Origin: Chondrocystis sp. NIES-4102
Lineage (GTDB): Bacteria; Cyanobacteriota; Cyanobacteriia; Cyanobacteriales; Xenococcaceae
Direction of reading: 5' to 3'
Assembly: GCA_002368355.1 (NCBI GenBank)
Contig: AP018281.1
Coordinates: 2,790,001 to 2,854,000, forward strand
Length of the DNA stretch: 64,000 nucleotides
Part shown: piece by piece, positions 27,980-37,595 of the stretch
Numbering within the stretch: the first letter of the stretch is position 1
Layout of the letters: every line of letters starts with the position of its first letter
Notes under the pieces: generated by a model
Database searches by the model: none
Told to the model about the DNA's origin: nothing
Seen by the model: the letters and a program-made list of their open reading frames with translations, nothing else
Program-made: the position numbers and the translations under genes

Positions 27980-29362
27980 ATGACTAAAAGGCGTTGGGGT
28001 GGCAAATATCTCGATATGTGGCGTAAATCAAGCGAAAATTCAATCAATCGTCAAATTTTTGCTGCTGCGCTAACTGTCGGTTTATTTACTGGGTTAGTGA
28101 AATTTGCTTCTGTAGGTAAAGAATTAGTCGTTGCTTGGCGATTTGGTACGGGGGATGAATTAGATGCTTTTATTATTGCGATGGTTATTCCCTCCTTCGT
28201 TATCAATGTAGTGGCTGGTTCTTTCAAGTCAGCCTTGATTCCTGTATACATTAAAGTAAGAGAACAACAAGGTCAAAAAGCTGCTCAAAATCTCTTTGCG
28301 GGTATTTCTGTTCTAGCATTAGGTCTATTAACTTTAACCGCGATCGCCCTTGTAGTCTTTGCTCCTCTATATTTACCACTGATAGCTTCTGGTTTCCCAC
28401 CCGAAAAATTACGTCTTACTACTCATTTACTGTGGTCTCTTTCTCCCTTAATTTTGCTTAATGGCATTATTAATGTCTGGGGGGGTGTATTAAATGCAGG
28501 TGAAAGATTTGCTTTAGCAGCTTTCTCTCCAGCTATTACTCCTTTGGCTACGGTAATTATGCTGTTGGCATTTCCTAATTTAGGAATATATGCTCTATCT
28601 ATCGGTTGGATATGTGGATCTTTTCTAGAAGTATTAATTTTAGGCAAAGGTTTGAGCAAACAAAAAATTAATTTATTACCCAAATGGTCAAAATATGATG
28701 TCAATTTAAATGAAGTTACTAGTCAGTACTTTCCAGTGCTTACTGGTGCATTTATGATGTGTAGTGCTGAGATAGTAGACCAATCTATGGCTGCTATGTC
28801 GTCTCCTGGAAGTGTGGCAGCTTTAAGTTATGCAAATCGAGTCATTTCTTTACCCTTAACTTTAGCAACTCTAGCATTAGGTACAGCAGTTGTTCCCTAT
28901 TTTTCCAAAACCATTGCTCAAAAGAATTGGCGTAAAATACAACATACTTTTAATTACTATTTAAAAATTATTTTCCTCACAACTATTCCTTTAACGATAG
29001 TTTTTATTTTAGCTTCAAAATTAATAGTGCAAGTATTATTTGAAAGGGGTTCTTTTAATCCAGAAGATACTCAATTAGTCTCACAAATACAGATTTGCTA
29101 TGCTTTACAAATTCCTTTTTATATATCCGCTATCTTTGTTGTTAAGCTCATAAACTCCCTAGGAGTCAATCAATTTTTAGCTTGGGGTTCTACTATTAAC
29201 TTAATAGTTAATATAATAGGTAATTACGTTTTGATGCAGTGGTTAGGAGTTCAAGGGATAGCTCTTTCTACTAGTTGCGTATATTTTGTATCTTTTTTAT
29301 TTTTATATATATTAACTAAAAACTATCTCAATAAAATATTATTAGAAGATATCAATCTTTAG
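27980..29362 (+). CDS. MurJ/MVF-family polysaccharide lipid flippase
   Basis: The 460-residue protein has about twelve to thirteen hydrophobic helices. It begins with the MVF family pattern TGLVKFASVGKELVVAWRFG then DELDAFIIAMVIPSFVINVV and has the later VLFERGSFNPEDT motif typical of MurJ. MurJ flips lipid II. A member inside a glycan cluster beside a polymerase/ligase and glycosyltransferases more likely flips the undecaprenyl-linked repeat unit (a Wzx role), which is an inference from context. It is shorter than most MurJ proteins (about 510-530 residues). The ATG at 27980 has a distant GGAG; an internal Met13 is also possible. Confidence 0.85.
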   Translation: MTKRRWGGKYLDMWRKSSENSINRQIFAAALTVGLFTGLVKFASVGKELVVAWRFGTGDELDAFIIAMVIPSFVINVVAGSFKSALIPVYIKVREQQGQKAAQNLFAGISVLALGLLTLTAIALVVFAPLYLPLIASGFPPEKLRLTTHLLWSLSPLILLNGIINVWGGVLNAGERFALAAFSPAITPLATVIMLLAFPNLGIYALSIGWICGSFLEVLILGKGLSKQKINLLPKWSKYDVNLNEVTSQYFPVLTGAFMMCSAEIVDQSMAAMSSPGSVAALSYANRVISLPLTLATLALGTAVVPYFSKTIAQKNWRKIQHTFNYYLKIIFLTTIPLTIVFILASKLIVQVLFERGSFNPEDTQLVSQIQICYALQIPFYISAIFVVKLINSLGVNQFLAWGSTINLIVNIIGNYVLMQWLGVQGIALSTSCVYFVSFLFLYILTKNYLNKILLEDINL

Positions 29363-29415
29363 ATAATTTTTTAGCAATCATTCGCTTAAATCAATATTTA
29401 AAATCTACATAAATA

Positions 29416-30660
29416 ATGACTACAATTAATCACCATCAAGTTAATCCCAGAAAAATCACTTGGATTGATTACTATCAAGGATTTTTATCTGTAGCTGCCA
29501 TATTAGTTTTTTTTACCAAAATAGATGTATATTTACACACAAGAGGTTTGGGAATTCCTCTACTATGGTTAATTGGTTTTACATTTGCTGCATCTCCTTT
29601 ATTTCTTACCATAGGTAACCGCTTAAAATATATTCCCATCCCTGTCATAGTTTGGGTGACGGGATATTTAGCACTACCGTTAATTTCAATTTTAATTTTG
29701 CCTCAAATTCCTGATTTACAATTTTTTGAGGATCAAATTAGAACTATGGTATTTTTGTTAGTAATGCTAATAATTTTTTCCCAACGTCTTATATTTTTAA
29801 AATGGGTAAAAATAACAATTTTACTAGTTACTATCTTCAATACAGTAGCTTTTTTATATGAGTTTGTTAACCCCTTAGCTTTTTATGTATTACAAGTATC
29901 TCCTGGTAGATCATCTGGATTTTATGAAGATTCTAATACCGCAGGTTGTATTATAATTTTAGGGATGATTATTAGTATTGATTTAATCAAGCCTAAATAC
30001 CGTTTAATTTTCGCCTCATTTCTATTTTTAGGAATTGCTACTACTTTTTCCCGTGGTGCAATACTTGGCTGGTTTGTAGTTGTCTTATTATTTATGAAAA
30101 ATGAGATTATCCCTAGAAGGCAAATAATACTTTTATTCCTGTCAATGTTTGTGACAATTACTATTTTATCTAGTCAACTAAATAATCTTTCTAATATTAA
30201 AACTGCCGATGGGACAGATTTATTTAACGATGATTCATTAGAACGAGTTGAATTTTTAATTAATCCTTTAGGACAAAAAGATGATTCTAGTGCTTCGCGT
30301 AAAGGACACGTAGAAGAAGCTTGGCATAAATTTGCTATGAAACCTTTTATTGGTAATGGATTAGGAACAGGAGGCAGTGAGGTATTTCGTACCTCTGATG
30401 GACAACCACAAAGAAGCCATAATATTTATTTAGATCAAATGGTGGAGTATGGATTTTTAGGAAGTCTTATTTATCCTTTTTTAATATTAGCTTGTGTTTG
30501 GAAAGCTGAAGGTGAACACAGAAAATATAGTCTTCCTTTTATAGCATTTGCATTATTATGGGGAATTTTTAGTCATACGACTATGGAGTCTTTCTGCCTT
30601 TTGGTTTATTATGCGGTCATGGCAAATTTAACTCAGCAAAGTCGCTTAGGAAATTTTTAA
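29416..30660 (+). CDS. O-antigen ligase/polymerase-family (Wzy/WaaL-like) membrane protein
   Basis: The 414-residue protein has ten or more transmembrane helices. A large hydrophilic loop (about 255-345) precedes helices near the C-terminus. Inside the loop is the Wzy_C/WaaL pattern GNGLGTGGSEVFRT...RSHNIYLDQMVEYGFLG, where the His in SHNIYLD is the expected functional residue. FSRGAILGWF is also family-typical. It should polymerise repeat units or ligate the glycan to an acceptor in the periplasm. It follows the flippase gene by 53 bp and precedes a GT4 gene by 31 bp, consistent with one transcript. Confidence 0.9.
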   Translation: MTTINHHQVNPRKITWIDYYQGFLSVAAILVFFTKIDVYLHTRGLGIPLLWLIGFTFAASPLFLTIGNRLKYIPIPVIVWVTGYLALPLISILILPQIPDLQFFEDQIRTMVFLLVMLIIFSQRLIFLKWVKITILLVTIFNTVAFLYEFVNPLAFYVLQVSPGRSSGFYEDSNTAGCIIILGMIISIDLIKPKYRLIFASFLFLGIATTFSRGAILGWFVVVLLFMKNEIIPRRQIILLFLSMFVTITILSSQLNNLSNIKTADGTDLFNDDSLERVEFLINPLGQKDDSSASRKGHVEEAWHKFAMKPFIGNGLGTGGSEVFRTSDGQPQRSHNIYLDQMVEYGFLGSLIYPFLILACVWKAEGEHRKYSLPFIAFALLWGIFSHTTMESFCLLVYYAVMANLTQQSRLGNF

Positions 30661-30691
30661 AAATATCTATTTATATTTTGTTTTTTATATT

Positions 30692-31876
30692 ATGAAATTA
30701 GATTCAAATCCAACCAATAACCTCTCTAAAAAGATCAAAGTTGCCTTTGTAATTACTGGTTTAAATACTGGTGGTGCAGAAATGATGCTTTACAAATTTT
30801 TAACCAGAATTGATCGTCAGAAATATTCCCCCACAGTTATAGCCATGCTAGAAGGTGGTATATTTGTTGAGCGAATACAAGCTTTAGATATCCCTGTATA
30901 CAACTTGGGAATGCAGCCAGGAATTCCTACCCCTCAAGCACTGCTTAAATTAAAAAAACTATTAAAAGAAATTCAACCAGATTTAATTCAAGGATGGATG
31001 TATCATGCTAATTTAATTGCTCAATTAGCTAATGCTTTATCTACACGCAAAGTTCCTGTTTTATGGAGTATTCATCATTCAATTGCATCTTTAAAGGCAG
31101 AAAAAACTAGTTTAGCAGCAACAATAAAATTAACCGCCTTATTATCCAAACATATCGATAAAGTGATTTTCTCGGCTGAAAAAGGCAAAAATCAGCACCT
31201 AAAATTAGGATATTATACTGATAATGCTGTAGCCATTAGTGATAATTTTGATATTTCCAAATACAAACGCACATCAGAACCTCAATTAAATTTACGCCAA
31301 TCTTTAAACTTACCAGAAGAATCAATTCTCATAGGTTCGATCGCTCGTTATCATTTAATGAAAGATCATGCAGGTTTATTAAATGCAGCAGCATTAATTG
31401 TCAAAGATTATCCCGATCTACACTTTATTCTAGTAGGGCCAAATGTGGATCAACAAAATACTGTTTTGACAGAGCAGATTGAGCAATTAGGTATTACAAA
31501 GCAGGTACATTTATTAGGCGAACGTCAAGATATTCCTGCAATTATGAATTCCTTAGATATCTTCACCACTAGTTCCGCTTACGGTGAATCTTTCCCCAAT
31601 GTTTTGGGAGAAGCAATGTCTTGTCAAATCCCTTGTGTCTCCACCGATGTAGGTGATTCTGAAGCTATAGTTGGGGATACAGGTGTTGTAGTTCCACCTA
31701 AAGATCCTCAAGCCCTAGCAGCAGCTTGGCGTAAACTAATTGTATTAGGTGAAGATGGCAGAAAAGATTTAGGACAGCAGGCTAGAAACCGTATTGAGAC
31801 ACATTTTAATTTAGATGGATCTAATTCTTTCGTCAGAAAATATGAAACCATCTATGATCAAGTTCTTTCTAGTTAA
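30692..31876 (+). CDS. Glycosyltransferase family 4 (third in cluster)
   Basis: The product is a 394-residue GT-B enzyme with acceptor loop TGLNTGGAEMMLYKFL and donor-site signature SAYGESFPNVLGEAMSCQIP. The region IGSIARYHLMKDHAGLLNAA begins the second Rossmann domain. It is part of the cluster and lies 31 bp after the Wzy-like gene. It should transfer one sugar of the repeat. No sign of membrane anchoring is seen. A repeat-bearing spacer of 220 bp separates it from the DUF4091 gene. Confidence 0.93.
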   Translation: MKLDSNPTNNLSKKIKVAFVITGLNTGGAEMMLYKFLTRIDRQKYSPTVIAMLEGGIFVERIQALDIPVYNLGMQPGIPTPQALLKLKKLLKEIQPDLIQGWMYHANLIAQLANALSTRKVPVLWSIHHSIASLKAEKTSLAATIKLTALLSKHIDKVIFSAEKGKNQHLKLGYYTDNAVAISDNFDISKYKRTSEPQLNLRQSLNLPEESILIGSIARYHLMKDHAGLLNAAALIVKDYPDLHFILVGPNVDQQNTVLTEQIEQLGITKQVHLLGERQDIPAIMNSLDIFTTSSAYGESFPNVLGEAMSCQIPCVSTDVGDSEAIVGDTGVVVPPKDPQALAAAWRKLIVLGEDGRKDLGQQARNRIETHFNLDGSNSFVRKYETIYDQVLSS

Positions 31877-32007
31877 TTGATTATCTTTTAAAAGTAAGAT
31901 TTAGCAACAAGTGATTAGCAAAATTAACTTTTTGCCCAAATTGTACTGGATATTTTTACAGACAATTACTAGATCAATTCTGGTTCATTAACAAAAGACT
32001 TCGTAAA

Positions 32008-32046
32008 AGGAGTCAGGAGTCAGGAGTCAATTATCAATTATCAATT
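32008..32046 (+). repeat. Heptad repeats AGGAGTC (x3) then AATTATC (x2)
   Basis: Three perfect AGGAGTC units (32008-32028) run directly into two AATTATC units (32029-32042) and a partial third. Two different heptads in register in one array is unusual and suggests a fixed 7-bp unit length rather than a fixed sequence. The array splits the polysaccharide cluster between two genes of the same orientation. Confidence 0.8.
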
Positions 32047-32096
32047 TCTCTAGCTAATGCTTAATAAATGGTATTACTTCTTATCAACCAATCATA

Positions 32097-33752
32097 ATGT
32101 TAAAATCCCTACCTAAATACATTCTGTTAGTTTTTGTTACTTTATCCACGGTACTATTAACCTATCAAGTTACTACAGGAAGTAGCCCAGATAGTCCTTT
32201 TCAAGTCTGGACAGCACCAGCGTTAGAAAGAGTTAACAAACAAGCAACTAAATTTCCACAGGTTAATAATCTAACTAATCAAGCCTCTCCAACCAACAAT
32301 CAAATTCATCTAAAAGCAGCTAAGGGTGAATATGAATCATTTCAGATAGTCGTTCAATCACCTAAAGGAAGTGATTTAAAAAATGTTAATGTAATTGTTT
32401 CTGATCTACGTAACGCTGATCAAGGAATAATTGATAGAGGCAATATAACCCTATATAGAGAACACTATCTATATGTAGATAAACCTAGTCCTCAAGGATT
32501 ACCAAATAATCCTACAAGGGGCAAAAATTGGTATCCTGATGGTCTAATTCCGTTTGTCGATCCCGATACAGGTAAAGATCTTAAAGGAGCTAACCTAGAT
32601 GCTGTACCTTTTAATCTGGCGAAAAATGAAAATCAGCCTATTTGGGTAGATATATATGTTCCACCTGATGCCCAGCCAGGAGAATATCAAGGTTATTATG
32701 TTGTAACCAGCGATCAAGGCAAACAAGTCGGTAGAATTAATCTCAATGTTTGGGATTTCCAGTTACCACTTAAACCCACCCTCAATTCTCACTTCCTACC
32801 CTGGGAAGATCGGGGGGAAAATGTCACAGCAGAATTACTCAGACACAAAATTATTACAGGACAACACGTAAGACCTGAGCAACAGGCAGAGTTGATCGAT
32901 AAACTTGGTTTAAGCTCAGTTCGTTTACCTTTTTGGAGTGGGGCAAATTATCAAACTTGTACTATGAGTCCTGCGCCTAGTGTTACAGAGATCAAACAAG
33001 CAGCAGCAGTTTATGATGATCGATTACTAAAATTTGTTTACTCTGCCGATGAAATTGATAATTGTCCTGGAATTATTAAACCTCTCAAGGAATGGGCAAA
33101 TAATGTCCATCAAGCAGGAATTAAACATCTAGTGGTTATGAAACCTCGACCCGATTTATACGACGATGTGGATATCTGGGTAGTTCAACCTGATATGTAC
33201 GAAACTGGTGCAGCAGAAATTGCTGAAGTGATGAAAAAAGGAGATGAGGTTTGGTTTTATTCTGGCTATCATACAGATTATTCTCCCCAATGGACAATGG
33301 ATGCCCTACCGATTAACTTCCGTATAGCTCAAGGTTTTATAGCTCCCAATTTAAATTTGACAGGTATTTTATATCCTCAAATTGATGCTTGGACTGATGA
33401 CCCTAGTAAAGTACCCCTAAATACTGATCAGCCTTGGTATAAACCCTCGGTCTATGAACACAGCAAAGAGCGTAATTTTTCAGGGGAAGGAGTAATGATC
33501 TATCCAGGTGAAGAAGTAGGCATTAAAGGGGTTGTTCCCTCCCTCAGACTCAAAAGAATTAGGGATGGGGTTGAAGATTACGAATATATGGCTCTTCTCA
33601 AAAGCTTAGGTGATGAAAAATGGGCATTAGAAATGAGTCGTACTGTTGCTTGTGACTGGCACAATTGGACTCAAGATGCTCAAAAACTAGAGGCGGTTCG
33701 AGTAAAATTAGGCGATCGCATTGAGGAATTAATGCAAGCTCAAAATAAATAA
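32097..33752 (+). CDS. Secreted DUF4091 protein (glycoside-hydrolase-like)
   Basis: The 551-residue protein has an N-terminal signal or anchor helix (ILLVFVTLSTVLLTYQVTTG) and a beta-sandwich segment (about 60-220, GEYESFQIVVQS, WVDIYVPPDAQPGEYQG). A TIM-barrel-like region ends in the DUF4091 pattern LRLKRIRDGVEDYEYMALLK. DUF4091 proteins are predicted glycosidases or glycan-binding proteins of unknown specificity. Its place amid glycosyltransferases suggests it trims, processes or releases the exopolysaccharide in the periplasm or outside (inference). The following GT4 gene starts 13 bp downstream. Confidence 0.82.
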   Translation: MLKSLPKYILLVFVTLSTVLLTYQVTTGSSPDSPFQVWTAPALERVNKQATKFPQVNNLTNQASPTNNQIHLKAAKGEYESFQIVVQSPKGSDLKNVNVIVSDLRNADQGIIDRGNITLYREHYLYVDKPSPQGLPNNPTRGKNWYPDGLIPFVDPDTGKDLKGANLDAVPFNLAKNENQPIWVDIYVPPDAQPGEYQGYYVVTSDQGKQVGRINLNVWDFQLPLKPTLNSHFLPWEDRGENVTAELLRHKIITGQHVRPEQQAELIDKLGLSSVRLPFWSGANYQTCTMSPAPSVTEIKQAAAVYDDRLLKFVYSADEIDNCPGIIKPLKEWANNVHQAGIKHLVVMKPRPDLYDDVDIWVVQPDMYETGAAEIAEVMKKGDEVWFYSGYHTDYSPQWTMDALPINFRIAQGFIAPNLNLTGILYPQIDAWTDDPSKVPLNTDQPWYKPSVYEHSKERNFSGEGVMIYPGEEVGIKGVVPSLRLKRIRDGVEDYEYMALLKSLGDEKWALEMSRTVACDWHNWTQDAQKLEAVRVKLGDRIEELMQAQNK

Positions 33753-33765
33753 ATTTATCAAACTA

Positions 33766-34914
33766 ATGATCAGAAAAATATTAATCGCCACAACTATTCC
33801 TGGCACTATTGAGGATTTTCTCTTGCCTTTTGTTCGCTATTTCCGTAATCTGGGTTGGCAAGTGGACGGTATGGCTTTAGATATTACTCAAGATGCTGTT
33901 TGCGTTGCTGAATTTGATCATGTTTGGGATGTGGAGTGGTCACGTAACCCTCTTGATCCTAACAACTTGGTTGTGGCTGTGCCTGTAATTCAAAAGATAG
34001 TTACCCAGGGAAATTATGATTTAGTTCATGTTCATACCCCCGTAGCTGCCTTTGTTACCAGATATGCGATTAATAAGTTAAAAAATCAGCCCAAACCCCA
34101 GGTTATCTATACCGCCCATGGGTTTCATTTCCATAAGCAAGGTAATTTTATAACTAATCTCATTTTCCTTACTTTAGAAAAGTTAGCGGGCGGTTGGACT
34201 GATTATCTGATTACTATTAATCGTGAAGATGAAATTGCTGCTAAAAAATATCGTCTTTTACCTGGCGATCGCATTTTTTACACTCCTGGAATTGGTCTAG
34301 ATATCCAAGAGTATGATCTCAATCAAGTTTCTGAGTCTGAGGTTATGGCTGTCCGTCAAGAGTTAGGATTAACCCCTGAAGATAAATTATTACTCTGCAT
34401 AGCCGAATTTACCCCAAATAAACGTCATCGAGATCAATTAATAGCTTTAAAAAAATTACAGCGACCTGATGTACACTTGGCTTTTGCTGGTGATGGTCAG
34501 ATTCGATCTCAAATTGAACAACTAACTCTTAAACTAGGGTTAGAAAAACAAGTTCATTTTTTGGGTTTTCGTCCAGATATTCCTGTTTTGATTTGTGCCA
34601 GTCTAGCAACTCTTTTGACTTCCCAACGTGAAGGATTACCCCGTAGCATTATGGAAGCTTTTTGTGCTGCGACTCCAGTGATTGGGACAAAAATTAGAGG
34701 TATTCAAGACTTAGTAGCTGATGACTGTGGTTTATTAGTAGAAGTTGGAGATACGGATGGTTTAGCGCAAGCAATCAAACAAGTACTAGATAATCCCCAA
34801 AAAACTGCCCAAATGGGAGAAAATGGTCGTCAAAAAATAAAAAGTTATAGTGTAGATAGAATTATTGAACTATACACCAATATATATAATCAAGCTTTGG
34901 TAAATCATGAGTAA
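33766..34914 (+). CDS. Glycosyltransferase family 4 (fourth in cluster)
   Basis: The 382-residue GT-B enzyme resembles CapM/WcfI-type transferases. The N-terminal half has DGMALDITQDAVCVAEFDHVWDVEW and YDLVHVHTPVAAFVTRYA, then YTAHGFHFHKQGN. The donor half has LTSQREGLPRSIMEAFCAAT, with both GT4 glutamates. Its last 8 bases overlap the start of the sugar transferase gene (ATGAGTAA shared), indicating translational coupling. Such pairs commonly make the first two sugars of a lipid-linked glycan, so it may add the second residue. Confidence 0.93.
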   Translation: MIRKILIATTIPGTIEDFLLPFVRYFRNLGWQVDGMALDITQDAVCVAEFDHVWDVEWSRNPLDPNNLVVAVPVIQKIVTQGNYDLVHVHTPVAAFVTRYAINKLKNQPKPQVIYTAHGFHFHKQGNFITNLIFLTLEKLAGGWTDYLITINREDEIAAKKYRLLPGDRIFYTPGIGLDIQEYDLNQVSESEVMAVRQELGLTPEDKLLLCIAEFTPNKRHRDQLIALKKLQRPDVHLAFAGDGQIRSQIEQLTLKLGLEKQVHFLGFRPDIPVLICASLATLLTSQREGLPRSIMEAFCAATPVIGTKIRGIQDLVADDCGLLVEVGDTDGLAQAIKQVLDNPQKTAQMGENGRQKIKSYSVDRIIELYTNIYNQALVNHE

Positions 34915-35554
34915 ATTTATTAAACATCTTATTGATCGTGCAGTTGCTGCGATCGCGCTTTTAATTTTTTCCCCAATAATTTTAGTTGTGGCTATCTTAA
35001 TTCGTTTTAACTTAGGTAGTCCTATCTTTTTTACCCAGCAGCGTCCTGGAAAAGATGGCAAAATTTTCACTTTTTATAAGTTTCGGACTATGACCGATGC
35101 AACCGATTCTGAGGGTAATTTTTTACCTGATGAGGAGCGTATGACACCTTTTGGGACTATGTTACGTAAAACTAGTTTGGACGAATTACCCCAATTATTA
35201 AATGTATTTAAGGGGGATATGAGCCTGGTAGGGCCTCGTCCTTTAATGGTTCATTATCTACCACTTTATACTACTGAACAAGCACGTCGCCACGAAGTAT
35301 TGCCAGGTATTACTGGTTTGGCTCAAACAAGCGGTCGTAATACTATTGATTGGGATAAAAGACTCAAGTTAGATGTTGCTTATGTGGATAATTGGAATTT
35401 GTGGCTAGATTTAAAAATTTTGTTTGCAACAGTTTGGAAGGTGATTAAACGAGATGGTATTAGTCAGGAAGGTCATGCCACTTGTGAAGATTTTGGGACG
35501 TATTTAGCCAAGTTACAAGCCCAAACACCCGAAGCTGTTAAAGCTGATAGCTAA
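34907..35554 (+). CDS. Undecaprenyl-phosphate sugar phosphotransferase (small PglC/WbaP-C-type)
   Basis: The 215-residue monotopic transferase has an N-terminal membrane-inserting hairpin (IDRAVAAIALLIFSPIILVV), FYKFRTM, the catalytic Asp-Glu in TSLDELPQLLNVFKGDMSLV, and GPRP...PGITGLAQTSGRN. It transfers a sugar-1-phosphate from a UDP-sugar to undecaprenyl phosphate and so starts glycan synthesis. Size and the EGHAT tail match the minimal PglC group. It is the last plus-strand cluster gene, overlapping the GT4 gene by 8 bp and converging with galE 37 bp away. The dehydratase heading the cluster could supply its substrate (inference). Confidence 0.92.
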   Translation: MSKFIKHLIDRAVAAIALLIFSPIILVVAILIRFNLGSPIFFTQQRPGKDGKIFTFYKFRTMTDATDSEGNFLPDEERMTPFGTMLRKTSLDELPQLLNVFKGDMSLVGPRPLMVHYLPLYTTEQARRHEVLPGITGLAQTSGRNTIDWDKRLKLDVAYVDNWNLWLDLKILFATVWKVIKRDGISQEGHATCEDFGTYLAKLQAQTPEAVKADS

Positions 35555-35591
35555 GACCCGACAACTATCAACTTTAAGCAGAATTTACTGA

Positions 35592-36575
35592 TTATTGATG
35601 GCGTTGTTGATGCCATTGCCAAGCATGAGTAACAATTGCTTCAATATCAGAATATTGCGGTTGCCAACCTAAGATGGTGCGAGCTTTTTCGCCACTACCA
35701 ACTAGGGATGGGGGATCTCCAGGACGGCGATCGCATTCTATGGCTTTGATTTCTTTCCCTGTAATTTTACGGGCTGTATCGATTACTTCTTTTACAGAAA
35801 ACCCATTACCATTACCCAAATTAAAGACATCTGTGCCACCATCGGCTAAAAGATATTTTAGGGCTAAAAAGTGGGCTTGAGCTAAATCATTGACGTGAAT
35901 ATAATCTCGAATACAACTACCATCAGGGGTATCATAATCTGTCCCATAAATAGAAATTGCTTCGCGATGACCTAAAGCAGTTTGCAAAATTAAAGGAATT
36001 AAATGTGTTTCTGGGTTATGGTCTTCTCCAATTCTACCTTGAGGATCAGCCCCCGCAGCATTAAAATAACGCAAACATACTGAGCGAAAATCATAAGCAA
36101 CGGAAAAATCTTGTAAGATTCTCTCTACCATTAACTTGGTTGCACCATAAGGATTAATTGGGTGTTGGGGTTGATCTTCAGTAATAGGTATTGCTTGGGG
36201 GACACCATAGGTTGCACAAGTAGAAGAAAAAATAAATTTCTTAATACTTGCTTCTAACATCTCTTCTAGAAGAGTTAAAGTTCCTACTACATTATTTTGA
36301 TAGTATTTGGCAGGTTTAGTGACAGATTCCCCAACATAGGCATAGGCTGCAAAGTGCATTACCGCCTCAATCTGATGTTCTGAAAAAACTTGTTTTAAGA
36401 GAGTGCGATCGCTGGTATCTCCGACAATTAACTTAGCTTTTAAGACGTTTTCTACAATGTCTTGATGACCGTAAACTAAATTATCTAGGACAACAACTTC
36501 ATACCCTTCTTCCTGTAATTTTAAGACAGAATGAGAGCCTATGTATCCTGCTCCTCCTGTTACTAATATAGCCAT
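35592..36575 (-). CDS. galE: UDP-glucose 4-epimerase
   Basis: The product is a 327-residue extended SDR enzyme. The NAD loop is GGAGYIGSH, the catalytic pattern is SSTCATYG with the Tyr-x3-Lys of NPYGATKLMVE, and CLRYFNAAGADPQGRIGE, DGSCIRDYIHVNDLA and RRPGDPPSLVG are present. It interconverts UDP-glucose and UDP-galactose, so it can feed galactose to the neighbouring glycan cluster. It is on the opposite strand, convergent with the sugar transferase, and has its own start (ATG at 36573-36575). Confidence 0.96.
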   Translation of the reverse strand: MAILVTGGAGYIGSHSVLKLQEEGYEVVVLDNLVYGHQDIVENVLKAKLIVGDTSDRTLLKQVFSEHQIEAVMHFAAYAYVGESVTKPAKYYQNNVVGTLTLLEEMLEASIKKFIFSSTCATYGVPQAIPITEDQPQHPINPYGATKLMVERILQDFSVAYDFRSVCLRYFNAAGADPQGRIGEDHNPETHLIPLILQTALGHREAISIYGTDYDTPDGSCIRDYIHVNDLAQAHFLALKYLLADGGTDVFNLGNGNGFSVKEVIDTARKITGKEIKAIECDRRPGDPPSLVGSGEKARTILGWQPQYSDIEAIVTHAWQWHQQRHQ

Positions 36576-36710
36576 AATATAAAATCCTAATCCTCAATAA
36601 ATTTACATTTTTTCCCAGTCAATCATAACAACAAATTTTAATAACTTAAGATTAAAATAGGATAGGTAGTTTTGCCTAGAAAATATATAATTTCTCAATA
36701 ATAATAACCA

Positions 36711-37595
36711 ATGAATACACAACAGTTAGTTTTAACTCCTGAGCAACAAAACCTTCTACCAACAGAAGAAGACGTACAATTTTATGAAGAACATGGTTGG
36801 TATATATCCGCGCCAGTCATTCCAGAAAGTATAATTGATAGCGCGATCGCAGGTAGTGAGGCTTTTTATCGAGGCGAAAGAGATGCGACTTTAAGCGTAG
36901 ATACAGGCTATAGCAATTGGAAGCCAGAAGATGGCGATATTATCCGTAATAATGAATTTGTTTCCCTACAAAAAAAAGAATTAAAACAGTTAGCATTACA
37001 ACCAATTATTGGAGCGATCGCAGCTAAATTAACTAGAAGCGATGAAATACGTCTTTTAGATGATCAGTTAGTCTATAAACCTGCTTTTAAAAGTGGTGAT
37101 CCCATTAGTACTGCTGTAGGATGGCATAGCGATCGCGCTTACTGGGCTACCTGTAGTTCCGATAAACTACTCACCGCTTGGATTCCTTTTCACGACTGCG
37201 ATGAAGATCGAAGCCCTTTAGTTGTTTTAGATAAAAGCCATAAATGGTCAAATCTTAAAGATATGAGACACTTTAATAACCCTCATCTCAATGATTTAAC
37301 TGAACAATTTCAAAGTGAAGGTAAAAAGGTAGTTAAAATACCTATGACTCTCAAAAAAGGACAACTAAGTTTCCATAATTGTTGGACTATTCACGGTAGT
37401 TATCCTAATCGTAGCCCCCTACATCGTCAAGCTTTAGCAGTACACCTTCAAGATAAAGATAACCACTATCGACCTTATACTAACCATCAAGGTAAAGAAA
37501 TTCATATTTTTGACGAACAATTATGTCGTCGTTTACCTAATGGCGATCCTGACTTTAGTGATCCTGATGTTTTTCCCATTATTTGGTCGAAATGA
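36711..37595 (+). CDS. Phytanoyl-CoA dioxygenase (PhyH) family oxygenase
   Basis: The 294-residue Fe(II)/2-oxoglutarate oxygenase has the facial triad His139-x-Asp141 in GWHSDRAYW and His228 in IHGSYPN, plus Arg239 in PLHRQALAVH for 2-oxoglutarate. PhyH enzymes hydroxylate diverse small molecules and, in natural-product or surface-glycan loci, sugars or lipids. The substrate here is unknown. It lies downstream of the divergent galE and may modify a cluster product, but proximity is the only support. Confidence 0.85.
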   Translation: MNTQQLVLTPEQQNLLPTEEDVQFYEEHGWYISAPVIPESIIDSAIAGSEAFYRGERDATLSVDTGYSNWKPEDGDIIRNNEFVSLQKKELKQLALQPIIGAIAAKLTRSDEIRLLDDQLVYKPAFKSGDPISTAVGWHSDRAYWATCSSDKLLTAWIPFHDCDEDRSPLVVLDKSHKWSNLKDMRHFNNPHLNDLTEQFQSEGKKVVKIPMTLKKGQLSFHNCWTIHGSYPNRSPLHRQALAVHLQDKDNHYRPYTNHQGKEIHIFDEQLCRRLPNGDPDFSDPDVFPIIWSK

